In this document: positions 21,682 to 34,100 of the stretch, one piece after another | Layout: each line of letters starts with the position of its first letter | Numbering within the stretch: the stretch's first letter is position 1 | Origin: Chamaecrista fasciculata | Lineage: Eukaryota; Streptophyta; Magnoliopsida; Fabales; Fabaceae | DNA length: 64,000 nt | Reading direction: 5' to 3' | NCBI GenBank assembly: GCA_003254925.1 | Contig: QANZ01030967.1 | Location: 78,006-142,005, forward strand | Notes under the pieces: generated by a model | The model's database searches: none | What the model saw: only the letters and a program-made list of their open reading frames with translations | Told to the model about the DNA's origin: nothing | Translations under genes and position numbers: made by a program

Positions 21682-23086
21682 TGACCGGACACCCGTCGTA
21701 AGGTGTTAAACGGATCAAATTTAATTATACTCGAGCCTTGCAAGTATAACTATATTTATTAAAATATAGTATAGATGCTAACCCAAGGTCGGATCTCTCA
21801 CGGAACTCAATGTGATGAGGCTAAGAGAATTGTGACGAAGGTTGTAACTTCTATTTTTTACGGTTGTCATGATTTAATAAGATAAGACAGTCAAAATAAT
21901 ACTTGAGAGAAAACCCTAGAGATGGACTATCATTGTTCGTTCATTATAGAGAATAGAAAGTGAATATGCATTTGCTTAACCAAGGTAGACAATGTATTTA
22001 AACTCTAAATACAATCAATCAAACAATGGAGAGAATTAGGATAGGTAACTCAACCAAAACTAGATTATGAGCTATTTGTCAAAGCTCTTCGGGGAAATCT
22101 ATATTATTGCCACATCGGAACAATAAACAAACATAGATATATAAATAACAATCCTAATTATGCATATAAGATATGTAAACCACTCTTTAGCAAACCCTAA
22201 GGAGCAACTTCATTAATCGTGAGAGAGACAAACTTCGGGAATGTCAAGGTCTCATTACTTCAACAAAGTATTAATCTATGACTTATATATATATATATAA
22301 ACACTTCAACAATTACCTTTGAAGGAGTTGATCATACTTTATAAATGCAACATCAACATCTGGACTCTACAACGAAACATGGTGAACTCAAGTCACATTC
22401 CTCAAGTATCTACCTAATTAGTTACTCATGCTCTAGGCAGAGAACTATTCTAAACTATACTAAATGAGTTGAGCGCTGGAATTGAGTGCGATCTCGGTGC
22501 TGTGAGCGTGGAATGACGACCTCTATTTATAGTGTTGAGTAGTCTGCTTGGTCCGCAAGTCAAGGGAAGAAAATCGCCTCTGGGCAGTTGCTTGCGCCGG
22601 CGGCCCAATACGAAAGCGCAGCGAAATATCTGCGATATTTCGATTATATCTTCGTATCTTGAATCGTAGCCGTGCAAAACATACTCTACTGCTTCAGATT
22701 AATCTACGCTGCGAGATTTCCAACTTGGGCCGTTGGCTCAAGGTGATGACGCAGAATCAAATTGCTCTGAAGCTTACTTGCTGACGTCATATTCCTAACA
22801 GATACGTGTGCCGCTGGAATTGCCTATGTTGGGCCGGCGACCCACATGGTGGCGCAAGAATATCTTGTGCTCAACGTGATCTTCTCGAACATTCTGATAT
22901 TTCCCTCTTGGTTTGGCCCTGTTTGGATGTCTGAAGCACTGAATAAACCATTAAGTAGCACCTATTTATAAAGTACAATAAATAAACGCTAATTAACTCA
23001 TTTTATCCACTTTATTCCACCATACCTTAGTTTCACCCTTAGCATATTAATTGGTCTAATTCTAATATATTATTATAAACACATCA
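21682..23086 (-). repeat. 5' LTR of the Athila-like element (~1405 bp)
   Basis: On the minus strand it would run from TGATGTGTTTATAATAATAT to ...GTGTCCGGTCA, ending five bases from the PBS. The inner end is supported by the PBS. The outer end (23086) is only the best TG...CA fit. Contains a run of (AT)n at about 22288-22300. A similar U5 segment ('gtatagatgctaacccaaggtc') occurs inverted at 36700-37290. Confidence 0.6.
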
Positions 23087-24029
23087 AAAGAAGGCCAAAT
23101 AACTTGTTCACTTTTCGGCTGATCAGTCGACAAAGCAAGGAACCAAGGACGATGGCGAACACACACAGCAGTGGAGCAACCACACAATCATTATTCTTCA
23201 CGAACGTACACATGCCACAACAACCCCGAAGCACGAACGACGTTGACGACTCGATGCACACGCTGACAAGCCCACGCCGACGACGATGACTGGCTGACGA
23301 GTGAGAAGGTTGATGGTCGGTGTCGCTCGCTTCTCCTATCTCCTTCTTGTGGCTGAAATCTCAAAACCCTAAAATGCAAAATGAGGATGTCGATTTCGTG
23401 CGGGTGTTGCTGATCTATTCCTTCTTCAATCTCCAAAACGTAGCGTTATGTATGGGTTTATTTAAAAAGAAACCAAAACTCAGCGTTTTGAGCCTTTAAA
23501 AAAAAAATTCAATCTGACCAAGATCTCTCGAATCGTACTATCCTACGATCCTAGCTCAAAAATCGCGATCCTAGTCATTTACGATCTTGCTTACAATTTG
23601 GCAAGGTCTCCCTTATCAAGATCTCGATCTTACACGATCTTACGATCTAGGATCTCTATCTTGATTACCTTGCTCTAATTACTTCTACATGACTGTGCCA
23701 TCGGGTGACTTTATCCCTTTAAGGAGTTGCACGATGCTCAATCGATGTTGATGTGCCAAGTCCATTATGGTGTTAATGAATGTATCATTTTGGTGATGAA
23801 GTTAGTCAAGGATTAGCGATTGAATACTTTTCTTAGCTCATACATTATCCCATATTCATAGATTTAATGGACCAACCAGACATTCTTCTTGTTGTGTGTG
23901 GTTGTTCAATAATTTGTTTGATGGCTCTGTCAGTTCTTTCCATGATCTGGTACTACTGGTAGTATTGTTTGAGCTTTTTAGTTGAATGCAAGAGGGCAAA
24001 TGTGGTAACACGTTTTTGCTCCTGCTAAT
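23087..24029. other. Unassigned intergenic/repeat sequence with a TACGATCTT cluster
   Basis: No gene supported. 23527-23665 carries many close copies of (T)ACGATC(C/T)TA on both strands. 23700-24020 is AT-rich and may be decayed gypsy pol, but no motif is readable. Confidence 0.4.
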
Positions 24030-25185
24030 GTTTTACTTGTGAAATATATTGGCTTTTTGCTCATCTTGTTCTTTGAGTACTAAAGCTGAGCATTTATTGT
24101 CATTAGTGGCTGCTAGGTAGACGTAAATGGGGCAGTCTTCCTTTTGTGGTTGCTAATGTAAGAGGGTTGGCGAGGTATTTTTTGAGTTCTTGGAAGGCTT
24201 GTTCCTATTATAAGGTCCATTTGAATTTTGGTTTGCTTTTAACATTTTGTAGAAAGGGAAACATTGGTCAGTAGACCTGGGCCAAAATTCCAAATGAGAT
24301 AGATTAAAAAGACTGAATTTTATTTGTTAGGAAATCATGGTGGGGTGCCTCTAGGGCGACTTGTATTATTCATTCTCAGAAAAGCAAACAATTTAATAAA
24401 AAATGAGGAAGCAAGAAGTAAATAGTACATAGATAATCTTTCGCGACATCCTTGTGACAAGAAATAGGTAGTTTCTACCTTGCTAGGAACCTATGCAACA
24501 TTGTTATTATTCCATTTTAGTGTTGTAATTCCTTGACCGGTCTTGGCAAGTTCATGTCAAAGATTGCCTTGCATGGCTCGGGATTTGGTTCAATGCCACT
24601 GTATGTTAATATGAAGTCCAATAATTTTTCCCCACTGACTCTGAAAACACATTTGGTTGGATTTAGCTTCATCTAAAAGTGCCTTAGCTGTTCGAAAATT
24701 TCTGCTAAGTTTTAGAGGTGTGAGCCACCGTGTTTGGTCTTTACCACCATATCATCAACATAGACCTCCAGGTTTTGTCCTATGTTATCATTGAAATACA
24801 GGTCCATCATCGTTTGATACGTTGCTCCTGCATTTTTCATCCCAAAGGGCATCACTATGTAGTAATAAGTCCCCAATTTTGTTATGAAGGAGGTCTTTTT
24901 TGCGTCCCTTGGATTCATCGTAATCTAGTTATATCCACTGAAAGCATCTAGGAAGTTCATTAGTTCATGACCACATGTCCCATCCACTAACTTGTCAATG
25001 TTTGGGAGGAGGTAGCGGTCCTTGGGGCAGTCTTTGTTCAGGTTCATGAAGTTCACACACATTCTCCATTTGTTATTTGCCTTTTTCAACGAAGACAACA
25101 TTGGAGAGTCAACTGGAGTACTTGGTCTCACGGATGAAACCTATTGCCAAGAGTTTTTCCACTTCTTCTTTGATAGCTAATTGAT
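24030..25185 (-). pseudogene. Decayed gypsy RT/RNase H fragment (Tat-like)
   Basis: Reading minus from 25185: AIKEEVEKLLAIGFIRETKYS, a frameshift, then KWRMCVNFMNLNKDCPKDRYLLPNID, FLDAFSGYN, VMPFGMKNAGATYQ and the catalytic YVDDMVVKT. SGIEPNPEPCKAI follows further on. About 250 bp of unrelated sequence (24280-24540) interrupts before RNase H wording (PIYVYLAATN-like frame near 24110). Several stops and frameshifts. Same domain order and similar wording as the pol at 43518-46757, so probably the same broad lineage. Confidence 0.75.
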
Positions 25186-25189
25186 AAAT

Positions 25190-27302
25190 CAATAAATTTG
25201 AGTTATTTAGGCCTTCTCAAGGACTATTTTAGGGGCTTTTTTCTTTAATAAGAAAAATAATAAGTTTTAAATTTATAATTCCCAGTGCAAGTGTACACTA
25301 TCAAAAAAAAGAATTGTTATAAAAATTGGATCGGACATTCACCCGATCAAAGGATCGGGTCGCTGGTTCAACCGTCAGGTCAATCAAGTCAATTGCTGGC
25401 TCGGTCAAATTAAAATAATAATGTCTATAAAAATATATGTATCAAAATATCAAATAATACTTCTAATTTCAAAATTTAAAGTACTTAAACAACAACTTCA
25501 AAATTAAAAGTACTTAAATAACAATTTCAAAATATTCTCTAGTTTCGAAGTTTCTAATTTAAAGTATTTAAATAAGAAAAAATAAGTAAAAAATACTTAA
25601 AAAATTAAAAACAAAACAAAACAAAACAAAAAAGAGTAAAATGGGTCAAGTCTAGGTTACTGTAGCAGGTTTTATAAAAACCCAACGGTCTGAACTGGGT
25701 AACATCTGGTTCAATTGCAACAAAGTAATTGCCTCACTCAGACCGGCCTAATGCCTAGGTCACCGAGTTTCGAGTTGACCTCAGTGAGCCGGTCCAGTTT
25801 TTTAATAACTAGAAAATAGTATAAAACTTGATAACCAAGTATCGTCTCGAAGGGAGTTTAAGGATGGAATATTATTTCAAGCAAATCGTTGTATAATTTT
25901 GATTAATCTAACCAAGCAAAACGATTGAGAGCATGGAAAACAAATAATAATAAACATAAAACAATAAAAATAAAATGAACACAAGTACTTCAAGAATTGA
26001 AAAACTTCACGAATTGATTCCTATTTGATTCAATTAAATATTTGTGTTGATGATAATTGAAAATATTATGAATTAAACTAACCTCGAACATTATAGTACC
26101 TATAGTATCCTTTCAAATACAAATAAGCCTATTAAACATAACTAATATACATATTAACATGGGGCTTAAAATTACTTTAACACTTTATGTTCAAGCTCGT
26201 TAGCGAGTTCTCTTAGTCTAGGAAATATATAATTCCTACTAACAAACACTAATAAAATAACATGTAATAAATCTAGCCACTCATAATTAAGATCATAGAA
26301 GAGAATTAAAGGGAGAATGATCAATAAGCAAACTATGAAACTCAAAGGAAATTTCTCTGCTCTGAATTTTCAAATCTAGATTTTGACTCCACTATCAGCT
26401 CCATCACAATTAGAATTATAAGATAGGCTAAACTTTTGGCCTTCACATCTGTACATACTCACTTCGATGACGAAAATATAAGAAAAAATTATGAAGATGA
26501 CGCCAAATGACAACGTCACTGAAGGATGATTTGGTCAAAATGACGAGCTCTATTTATAGGCAAAATTTTGGCTTGCGCTGGAGGCGCAATGACGATGCAA
26601 TGACAAAGCATGGGATTTCCGGTAGATTTGTAGTTTAAACTTGATTCTTGAGATCTTGGTGGTTAGCAGACTTTGCATGCACACTAGGGCTAGTTGCGTC
26701 GTTGTTATTCCGGCGGCTCAAATGGCATAACAACAAAAACAAATACAATTCTGCAATAAGGACATTCATTTTATTGAGTTTTCTATGTTTCAGGACCTTG
26801 AATCGTAGTTTGGAATGTTTAGAAGAAGTTGGATAGTCCGCAGTCCTTCGTGTGAAGCGTTTTAGGGCTAAAATGAAGAATTTAGTGAAGAAGAATTTTT
26901 CGGGTCGCCTAGGCATCGTTTGAATGCCTCGGCGCCCTTGCCAACTCAGATTAATGAGGCTTGCTCGCCTAGGCTAGCGGTTGCAGCGTTTTTACGTAAA
27001 AACGGGGTAGATTAGGTTATTTCGTGATAAGGACCATTTTGGACATGGAGAGGCGGCCCTAGAGCTCAAATGGTGCATGAAATCAGTGGGGAACCTTGGA
27101 TTCTTGCCCTGAAACTTCAATTTTGGTGGATTTGAGGCAATGGAAGTGAAGATTTCGGAGTTTTCTCTTGGGGATTTTCTCATTTCTTCTCTTTTCTTCC
27201 TCTTTATGTTCACCATTGTTGAAGCTTTCATGTTCTTGAGTATTTTAGGCTAGGTTTTATATTTCTCTAGGATTAGAACGACTTAGTAATATAATTTGAC
27301 CG
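25190..27302 (-). repeat. Old Athila-type LTR remnant, left part (interrupted by a MITE)
   Basis: 'gtgcaagtgtacactatca' (25290-25308) and 'gataaccaagtatcgtctcgaaggga' (25830-25855) are adjacent words in many plant gypsy LTRs, here split by the element at 25310-25812. The rest (to the TRIM at 27308, resuming at 28742) is non-coding and has 'tatttatagg' and GC-rich 'ggcgc' patches as in 22500-22860. Outer boundaries could not be fixed. Confidence 0.45.
25310..25812. mobile_element. hAT-like MITE (~500 bp)
   Basis: The right end is GCCGGTCCAGTTTTTTAATAACTA. The left end TTGTTATAAAAATTGGATCGGA is its imperfect inverse. The interior has further inverted words ('ggttcaaccgtcaggtca' and 'gttgacctcagtgagcc'). 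No coding. It splits a recognisable LTR phrase. I cannot fix an 8-bp target duplication because the left flank is a poly-A run. Confidence 0.55.
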
Positions 27303-27307
27303 ATTAA

Positions 27308-28736
27308 TGTAGGACCTCGACACCCACCAATCTACTAAAATAAAGGGAAGAGAAATAGAGAAAATCACACACATGAAATTTAACGTGGTTTGGTGCCTCA
27401 AGACCTACTCCACGGTCCATTTGGGACAACTTCACTATAATTGTAATTTTTGCACGAAAAAATTACAAACCCTCCTCAATACAAATTTTGACCGGAGAAA
27501 TTGTAAACACTCTCTCACAACTATAATTTTTGAACGGAAAAATTATAAACCTTCTCGCAAATATAATTTTTGCACGAAAAAATTATAAGCCCTCCCTCCA
27601 AGGTGAAAGCCCCCTCCCATTTTTGGGACTTCACCACTCTCTCAAAACTACATCTTGGTAACGCCACCTGGCTCATGAAGGAATTACCTGTTTTTGTAGC
27701 CAATTCAAATAATCTTCTCAATCTTGCAATTTAATGCATATCCATCACCTCCATCAATTTCCAATCAATTTGATTCCTCAATCAAAAGTTGATTAGCAAA
27801 TCGGTGCAACATATCAATCTTCATAAATATTCTGATTTTGAATGAAAAAAACCCAACAAATCCTCCCTTCATTCAAAATCCCACTTTTCTCGAAGAACAC
27901 TCTAGTCCTCCCTCAAATAATTTGTGTGGTATCTCCTAGTCGCTTATACAACGCCTCTCCATTACTTGTATAGCATCTCCTCGCCACCAAAAAAGTATCT
28001 CCTCATCACTTACGTGGCATCTTCTCATCGCTTGCAAAGCATCACCAACACAGTATCTCTTCACCTGCATGACATCTCTTCTTGCTTGTGCAGCATCTCC
28101 TTGTTGCCAACGTAATTCCTCATCACGTTCTCCTTCCTCTCCTTTCTTCCTCCTTAGGTCGGAACTGATGTAACTTGTAGGGCCTCGACACCCACCTCAT
28201 CTACTAAAATAAAGGGAAGAGGAATAGAGAAAAGCACACACAAGAAATTTAACGTGGTTCGGTGCCTCAAGACCTATTCCACGGTCCATTTGGGACAACT
28301 TCACTATAATTGTAATTTTTGCACGGAAAAATTACAAACCCTCCTCAATATAATTTTTGACCGGAGAAAATTGTAAACACTCTCTCACAACTATAATTTT
28401 TGAACGGAAAAATTATAAACCCTCTCCCGACTCCCAAACATAATTTTTCCACGGAAAAATTATAAGCCCTCCCTAGAAGATGAAAGCTCACTCCCATTTT
28501 TGGGACTTCACCACTCTCTCAAAACTACATTTTGGTAACGCCACCTGGCTCATGAAGGAATTACCTGTATTTGTAGGCAATTCAAATAATCTTCTCAATC
28601 TTGCAATTTAATGCATATCCATCACCTCCATCAATGTCCAATCAATTTGATTCCTCAATCAAAAATTGATTAGAAAATTGGTGCAACATATCAATCTTCA
28701 TAAATATTCTGATTTTGAATGAAAAAAAACCCAACA
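27308..28736 (-). mobile_element. TRIM-type miniature LTR retrotransposon, complete, TSD ATTAA
   Basis: Two direct terminal repeats, 27308-27858 (551 bp) and 28176-28736 (561 bp), both TGTAGG(A/G)CCTCGACACCC ... ACCCAACA on the plus strand, flank a 317-bp non-coding centre. The 5-bp flank ATTAA (27303-27307) is repeated exactly at 28737-28741. On the minus strand a purine tract GAAGGGAGGATT precedes the LTR at 27858, giving the orientation. A standard tRNA-Met PBS is not evident next to 28176. LTR text includes the 'aacgtggttcggtgcctcaagacc' block common in plant copia/TRIM LTRs. It can move only with enzymes supplied in trans. Inserted in the older LTR. Confidence 0.88.
27859..28175. repeat. 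Degenerate ~25-30-bp tandem repeats in the TRIM centre
   Basis: About eight diverged copies of GCATCTCCTCATCGCTTGT occur between about 27930 and 28125. No ORF of note. Confidence 0.6.
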
Positions 28737-28741
28737 ATTAA

Positions 28742-29480
28742 TTACTTTAATTGTGGATGATTTTGGTTTAAAGTTCAATCAAAGAGTTTTATGTTTTCTC
28801 CTTCTTTGTGTGGTCATCAATTTTAGGGATTTTCATGAATTGCTTTAGTTTATGCTTGAAAGAGATTGATTGAAGCTAGGTCTTGCATTGATTGCCACTA
28901 GATTCTATTTTCTAATGGAATTTGTTAATGGGATAGAGATATATCAATTAGCCTAGGGGAAATCAATTGAACTTGAACTTAAATCATTGATATAATTAAT
29001 TCACCATAGAAATATAGGTGGGTTAATTAGATTCAATAGACTTATAATTGACGGAAAGGTAATTATAGGTAATTAAGTGTTCAGGATTAGCTTTACCATA
29101 ATCGTAAATTCATAATCAGAGTAGGTAGTTAGTTAAGTGAAATTGCTAGGTAAGGACAATCCAAGGGAAGTTCTTCACATTTGGAATCTAGGATTTTTTT
29201 GGTGTTCAGTTTGGATTGCGTTTATTGCTTTTCATTTTTGTTTAGTTTAATCTTTTATCAGTAATTATTGCTTAGCTTAAATGAATCGATGTAGTTTGTG
29301 CTTAGAGTGAGTTCACAGATACGCCTAATTATTAAATAAATTTGAGACAACGGAGTAAAATACTCAATACATTTTAATTGCCAGCTTAAAATTGAATTAT
29401 GCACTTATCTCAGTCCACAATTATTTCTCAAGTTAGTTGATCCAATAATAAACAACAAACAACACGTTAACCCATACTAA
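28742..29480 (-). repeat. Old LTR remnant, right part (after the TRIM)
   Basis: AT-rich non-coding continuation of the sequence interrupted at 27307. No terminal motif found. Boundary with the next block is approximate. Confidence 0.35.
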
Positions 29481-30250
29481 TATAGTTTTCTAAGGGGTTT
29501 TCAAACAAGCAAGGAGCTAAAGTGTATAGGATTAAGAACTTAGAATTAAATAAAAGAGTTACCCATATATTCAAAATATGTAACAAATACCTTTTGAGCA
29601 CACTATAAAATATCATAGAATACTAGAAATTTTTTTCAAAAATTACGGGCAAAAGGTTTTAAAAAGTTTTTGGGTGTTCCCTCCAAACTTAAAGATAAAC
29701 ATTGTCCTTATTTTTTAAAAAATGAAAGTTTAAAAATATGGGTTGTTGGGTGGCTACTTAAAAAGAAGTTTCAAATCAATTTAATAAGAAAAGAGCTACT
29801 AAAACTTTAACATAAAACAAAACTAAAGCAAGGAGTTTAGACCAAAGATAACGCATCCAAGTTTCGGGTGACAATATATTAGATTAATAATAGAATAAAA
29901 ATTTCAAACTATAGAGGCACATAATTAAAATATTGCAATGGAAACCTCAAATCAAACCTTCCTTTTGTGTGTCTTTATTATTTGAGATCTCTGAATTTTG
30001 TCTGAAAATATGCTCAAGATCCTTGCAACAATAAAATAATAACATAAAAACATAATAAACATGAAATAAATACAACGAAAAATAAGAAAAGGGGGAGGGA
30101 AAGGGGAGGGACGTACCAATGGGCCTCCCAAAGTACTCTCTTTAAAGTTCTGAGCCAGACTTTACTTATCCCATTTCAAGGAGAATAATAAGGGAATATT
30201 TCTTTATTGTTCGAGAAAGAAAACTTTTCTTTCTCAAGTTCCAAAAAATT
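29481..30250. other. Non-coding, retroelement-derived
   Basis: On the minus strand around 29680-29720 'aggacaatgtttatctttaagtttgg' resembles the phrase found after pol in Athila-type elements. Otherwise AT-rich without genes. Confidence 0.35.
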
Positions 30251-31147
30251 TTATGGAATTTGGATTATTATACCTGGACACATTATAATTAATGGAAAGA
30301 ATCTTATAAATGTCATAGCCTTGTCACTTTCCAATTTTTCCTCAAGGTCAAGTTTGATTGAATCATTGAGCTCATAAAATATCTCCCTAGCCATGGTTGA
30401 GTCACCATCTTCTTGCACAATCATCACTTCAAATTTTTCATCATTGGTATGTTGTAGTACTGTTTGAAGAGTATTGTAAATAACTTTTTCTTCTTGTTGC
30501 TCGAACAATTCCTCCTCTTCTTGTGTGATTTTCTCTTCCTTGTCTTGTATTGGGTTAGCAACATTAGATTGAAGTGTATTTATAATATCCTTAACATAAC
30601 CCTCTACATTTTCAACTATTCAACCATACTTTGCGTTTGGAATTCTACCTTCTCTTCTAAGCTCATCTCCTCTAGGCTCTTCTCTTTTTGTAAAGGGTTT
30701 GTATCATTGGATTGAATTGCATTTATTATATCCTTAACATAACCCTCTACAGTTTTAGTTGATTCAGCTATACTTTGAGTATAAGCTTCCATCTTCTACT
30801 CTAAGTTCGTCTCCTTTTGAGGTGGCCAAGTCTCTGAAGGAGGTGAATGAGTGCTTTTCATTTTATTCCAATATTCTACTTCCAAGGATGGTTGTGTAAG
30901 ATAAAATGTTGGAGCATCTTGAGAATAGTTAAATTTAGAATAATAATTTTTATTCAATTAAGTAGATTCATAGTCATAAAAATTATTTTGATCAAATAAA
31001 GGAACATAAAAATATGATAAGCTATGGTTGTGGCTCTAAGAGTAGTTGGGTTGGTGATCCAAATTTTGGTCGTGGGAGGCGGTGTAATAGTGTGGCTCGT
31101 TGTCCATGGGTGTGGTCATTGCATAACAATTATTATTGTTATGATAG
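30251..31147 (-). pseudogene. Decayed retroelement ORF (Gag-like, unnamed), 3' part
   Basis: Minus-strand coding-like sequence rich in Asn, Gln, Glu and Tyr: MTTPMDNEPHYYTASHDQN, stops, SIAESTKTVEGYVKDIINA, then an 85-codon frame MFEQQEEKVIYNTLQTVLQ to 30251. It contains an internal direct duplication: 'gttatgttaaggatat' wording at about 30580 and 30735. I do not recognise a named domain. The start of this ORF lies beyond the solo LTR, at 35997-36060. Confidence 0.5.
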
Positions 31148-34100
31148 TGTAACATGCTGAACTTTAGAAAGTGTTGGGAAATCCCGGAGCAAAACACGCA
31201 GCGGAAGCAAAAGTAAAACAAAAATTTTATGCGCTGCCCAAGAATTTCCAACCCTGAGATCCGCTAGTTGAATTTAAAACCAGATACGAAAAGTGTTATA
31301 CCTCAAGCTTTCAATCGGCTGGTTAAACTAGGTGAGTCAGAGAAGTCCGTTTGCAACGTCCTTCCTCCACCGGTGATCCACACAAACAGTTTCCCGAACA
31401 CAAGGTGCTAGCCTTCTGTTTCTTTCTCCAAAGAAACAAGGGAATTGAATCTACAGTGGTTGAATTCAAGAACTCCTTCTTTGAATCCAAGGCAAGGTGG
31501 CGCAACAATGGAGGAGAACAACAAAACTCCTTTTGTTTTCTTCTCTCAAAAACCCTAGAATCCCACACTTCGAATTTCTCTCTAACTCCTTAGAAGAATT
31601 TGACTTCTCTCTCTAGGAAGGTGGGTGGCGAATTTTCTCTCTCTACAAGGATGAAAATCGACTTGCCAAATGAAATTAGGGTTTCTTGTGTGTGTGTTGG
31701 GCTAGGCGACTTTTGCATATATATAATTACCAAAATTATGGTAATTTTATAATTATAAAATCATGACATTACAATAATATCATATTTTAAGACTTGAATA
31801 TCTAATCAAAATATTACCATAATATGTTAATTCAAATTCAAACTGCTATCTTGGAGAATCAAATGGAAGATCAAATCTTCCCTTGGGTCCCACTAGATAG
31901 GCGCCTAACTCCTTTTATTTTTATGGAATTTTATAAATCAAAAATGACTCCTAACTTTTAGGAAGTCATAACCAATTTATTTTATCCCAATGTTTTTGAA
32001 TTAAAATATTACCATAATATCTTTAATTCAAATTTTGAATTTTGAATTTAAATTCTTTATTGAATTAAAATATTACCCCAATATCTTAATTCAAATCTTG
32101 AATTTCAAATTCAAATTCAAACTCATGATTTAAATTAATAAAACATTTCTATTAATTAAAATCACCTTAAAAGAGGCGCCACCCTCTATATTAATATTGG
32201 GGAATTTTATAAATCAATAATCTCCTAACTTTTAGGAACCTTATCTGATTTATTTTTCCCTAATATTTTAATTGTAAATAATTAATCCCTATTAATCATT
32301 TAACAATTATTTAAACTGTAGATCATTTAAGACAAGACCTAATGTCCCAGACATTTCCTCTGTGTCTCAAATTATGCCACCGGAGTGACCCACGAATTAA
32401 CCCTAATTCGTGTCCCTTTTAAAAGGTGTTCTAATCCTGCTCGTGTGTGACCCAGCAGGCCCCACGTGAAGTTGGCAGCAGGTCATCCCCATGACCTACA
32501 AGTCGTGAGCGGACTCTAGCAAGCCATCACAACTACCCAAAACACGTGAGTTATCGTTTTTACCAAAAATCGATTTAACCTTAGTACCTCCTTAACACCG
32601 ACCCTATTGTTCTACGATATCTTGGTCATGGATCAGGCACAGGAAAGTCATCCATGATCCAAACCTTTACTTTCTCGATCTCCTTGAGTAAGTCCCAATA
32701 TACTGAGTGGCCACTCTTTCCTTGGACAGACTCATCGAGGGCGCCAGTAAGATATCTCCCAACTTAATTGGGAACAAAATCCCTTTTAGGTCAATCCACA
32801 TTCCTCAGCACGGCAATCAACCAAACCCGTACTTAGCCCTTATGGCTACCCTGCTACGGGCAACGTTAGACTAAGCCAAAGTCTGACAACTGCAACGCCG
32901 GAATAATGATGACCTCAGGTCTAAGGCGTCGTGACAGGCGTACAGGAGAGGCAAGCTGATGACTAAACCCATGCAGGACTCTCCGGGTCAGTCCAGCAAC
33001 TCGTAACCCCTTACGTAATTGCACCATGACTCTCGTTCCAGCATCTACTGCATGCATCTCCATGCACCGAGGTCATGCTGATCTTAGTTCATTTTCGCTC
33101 CCACGAAAACAATCGATCAGGGACAGTTTTAGATTAATTATCTCATAATTAATCACGGACGTCATCACAGTAAACATGCTAATAATATGATAACCATTAA
33201 TTTATCTCTATAAATTAATCCATATGTTCATAACATACATAAAATGGATTGGCCCTAGGGCACAATTTCCAACAGAAAGGTCATATGAATAAGGATTGAT
33301 GAGTTAATGAAGGTACCAATGAGTATTGAACTCGAAAATGTTAATTATGGGACTTTAGGGACTTAAACGCAAGCGGAAAAGAACTAAAATGTAAGAAGGA
33401 AGGTATTTTGAGGGCCAAAAGGGCAAATATGGATGAGTGATGTGGAAGGACCAATTTGAAAATTTAACTGGGAGCTCGCCACGCGGCTCGCCGGCGGCGA
33501 GGTTGGCGGCGAAGTACCATTTTGTATAAATTTGCAGTTTAGTTTGAAAAATCACAGTTTCACCTCATTTTCTGATTTCTAGATAGAGAGGATCTCGATT
33601 CTAGAGAGAGAAAGCTGCTGGAAAGTTGCTGAAGTTGGATTTCATCAAGATCTTGAGGTAGGAGGCTCTTAACTCTCTCCTTGAACTTGTTTTCTCACTT
33701 CTACACAATTTCTAAAAGTGCAAATTAGTCCTTTTAACTGTTTTTAGTCCCTAAGTATCTTGCATGTCAAATTTGATGCTGGATTCGAGTTCCTCACTAT
33801 GAAAAGTATGGCATATATGAAATTCATGAAAATCTAAGTTGATTTAGTATGATTTCATGATTTTGTAAAGAATAAAGATGTGATTTTCGATTTTGGTATG
33901 AAAGCTCTTTGAATGTTGGATCTGAACATAGATCTGGGATAAGGGATGACAAAAATTAGTGAATATAAAGTTTAGTCCAATTTGGAGATGGTTTGGTCTC
34001 CGGTAGGGACTAAAGTGAAAAGAATGAAAACTGTTAGTTAAGTTATGTAAAATGACTTTATGTTGGATCTGCAGGCAGATTCATGATCAAGAGAGTTAAT

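Noticed and set aside
28150..28175. Standard tRNA-Met primer binding site for the TRIM
   Set aside because: The bases next to the inferred 5' LTR do not match TGGTATCAGAGC. Left unassigned.
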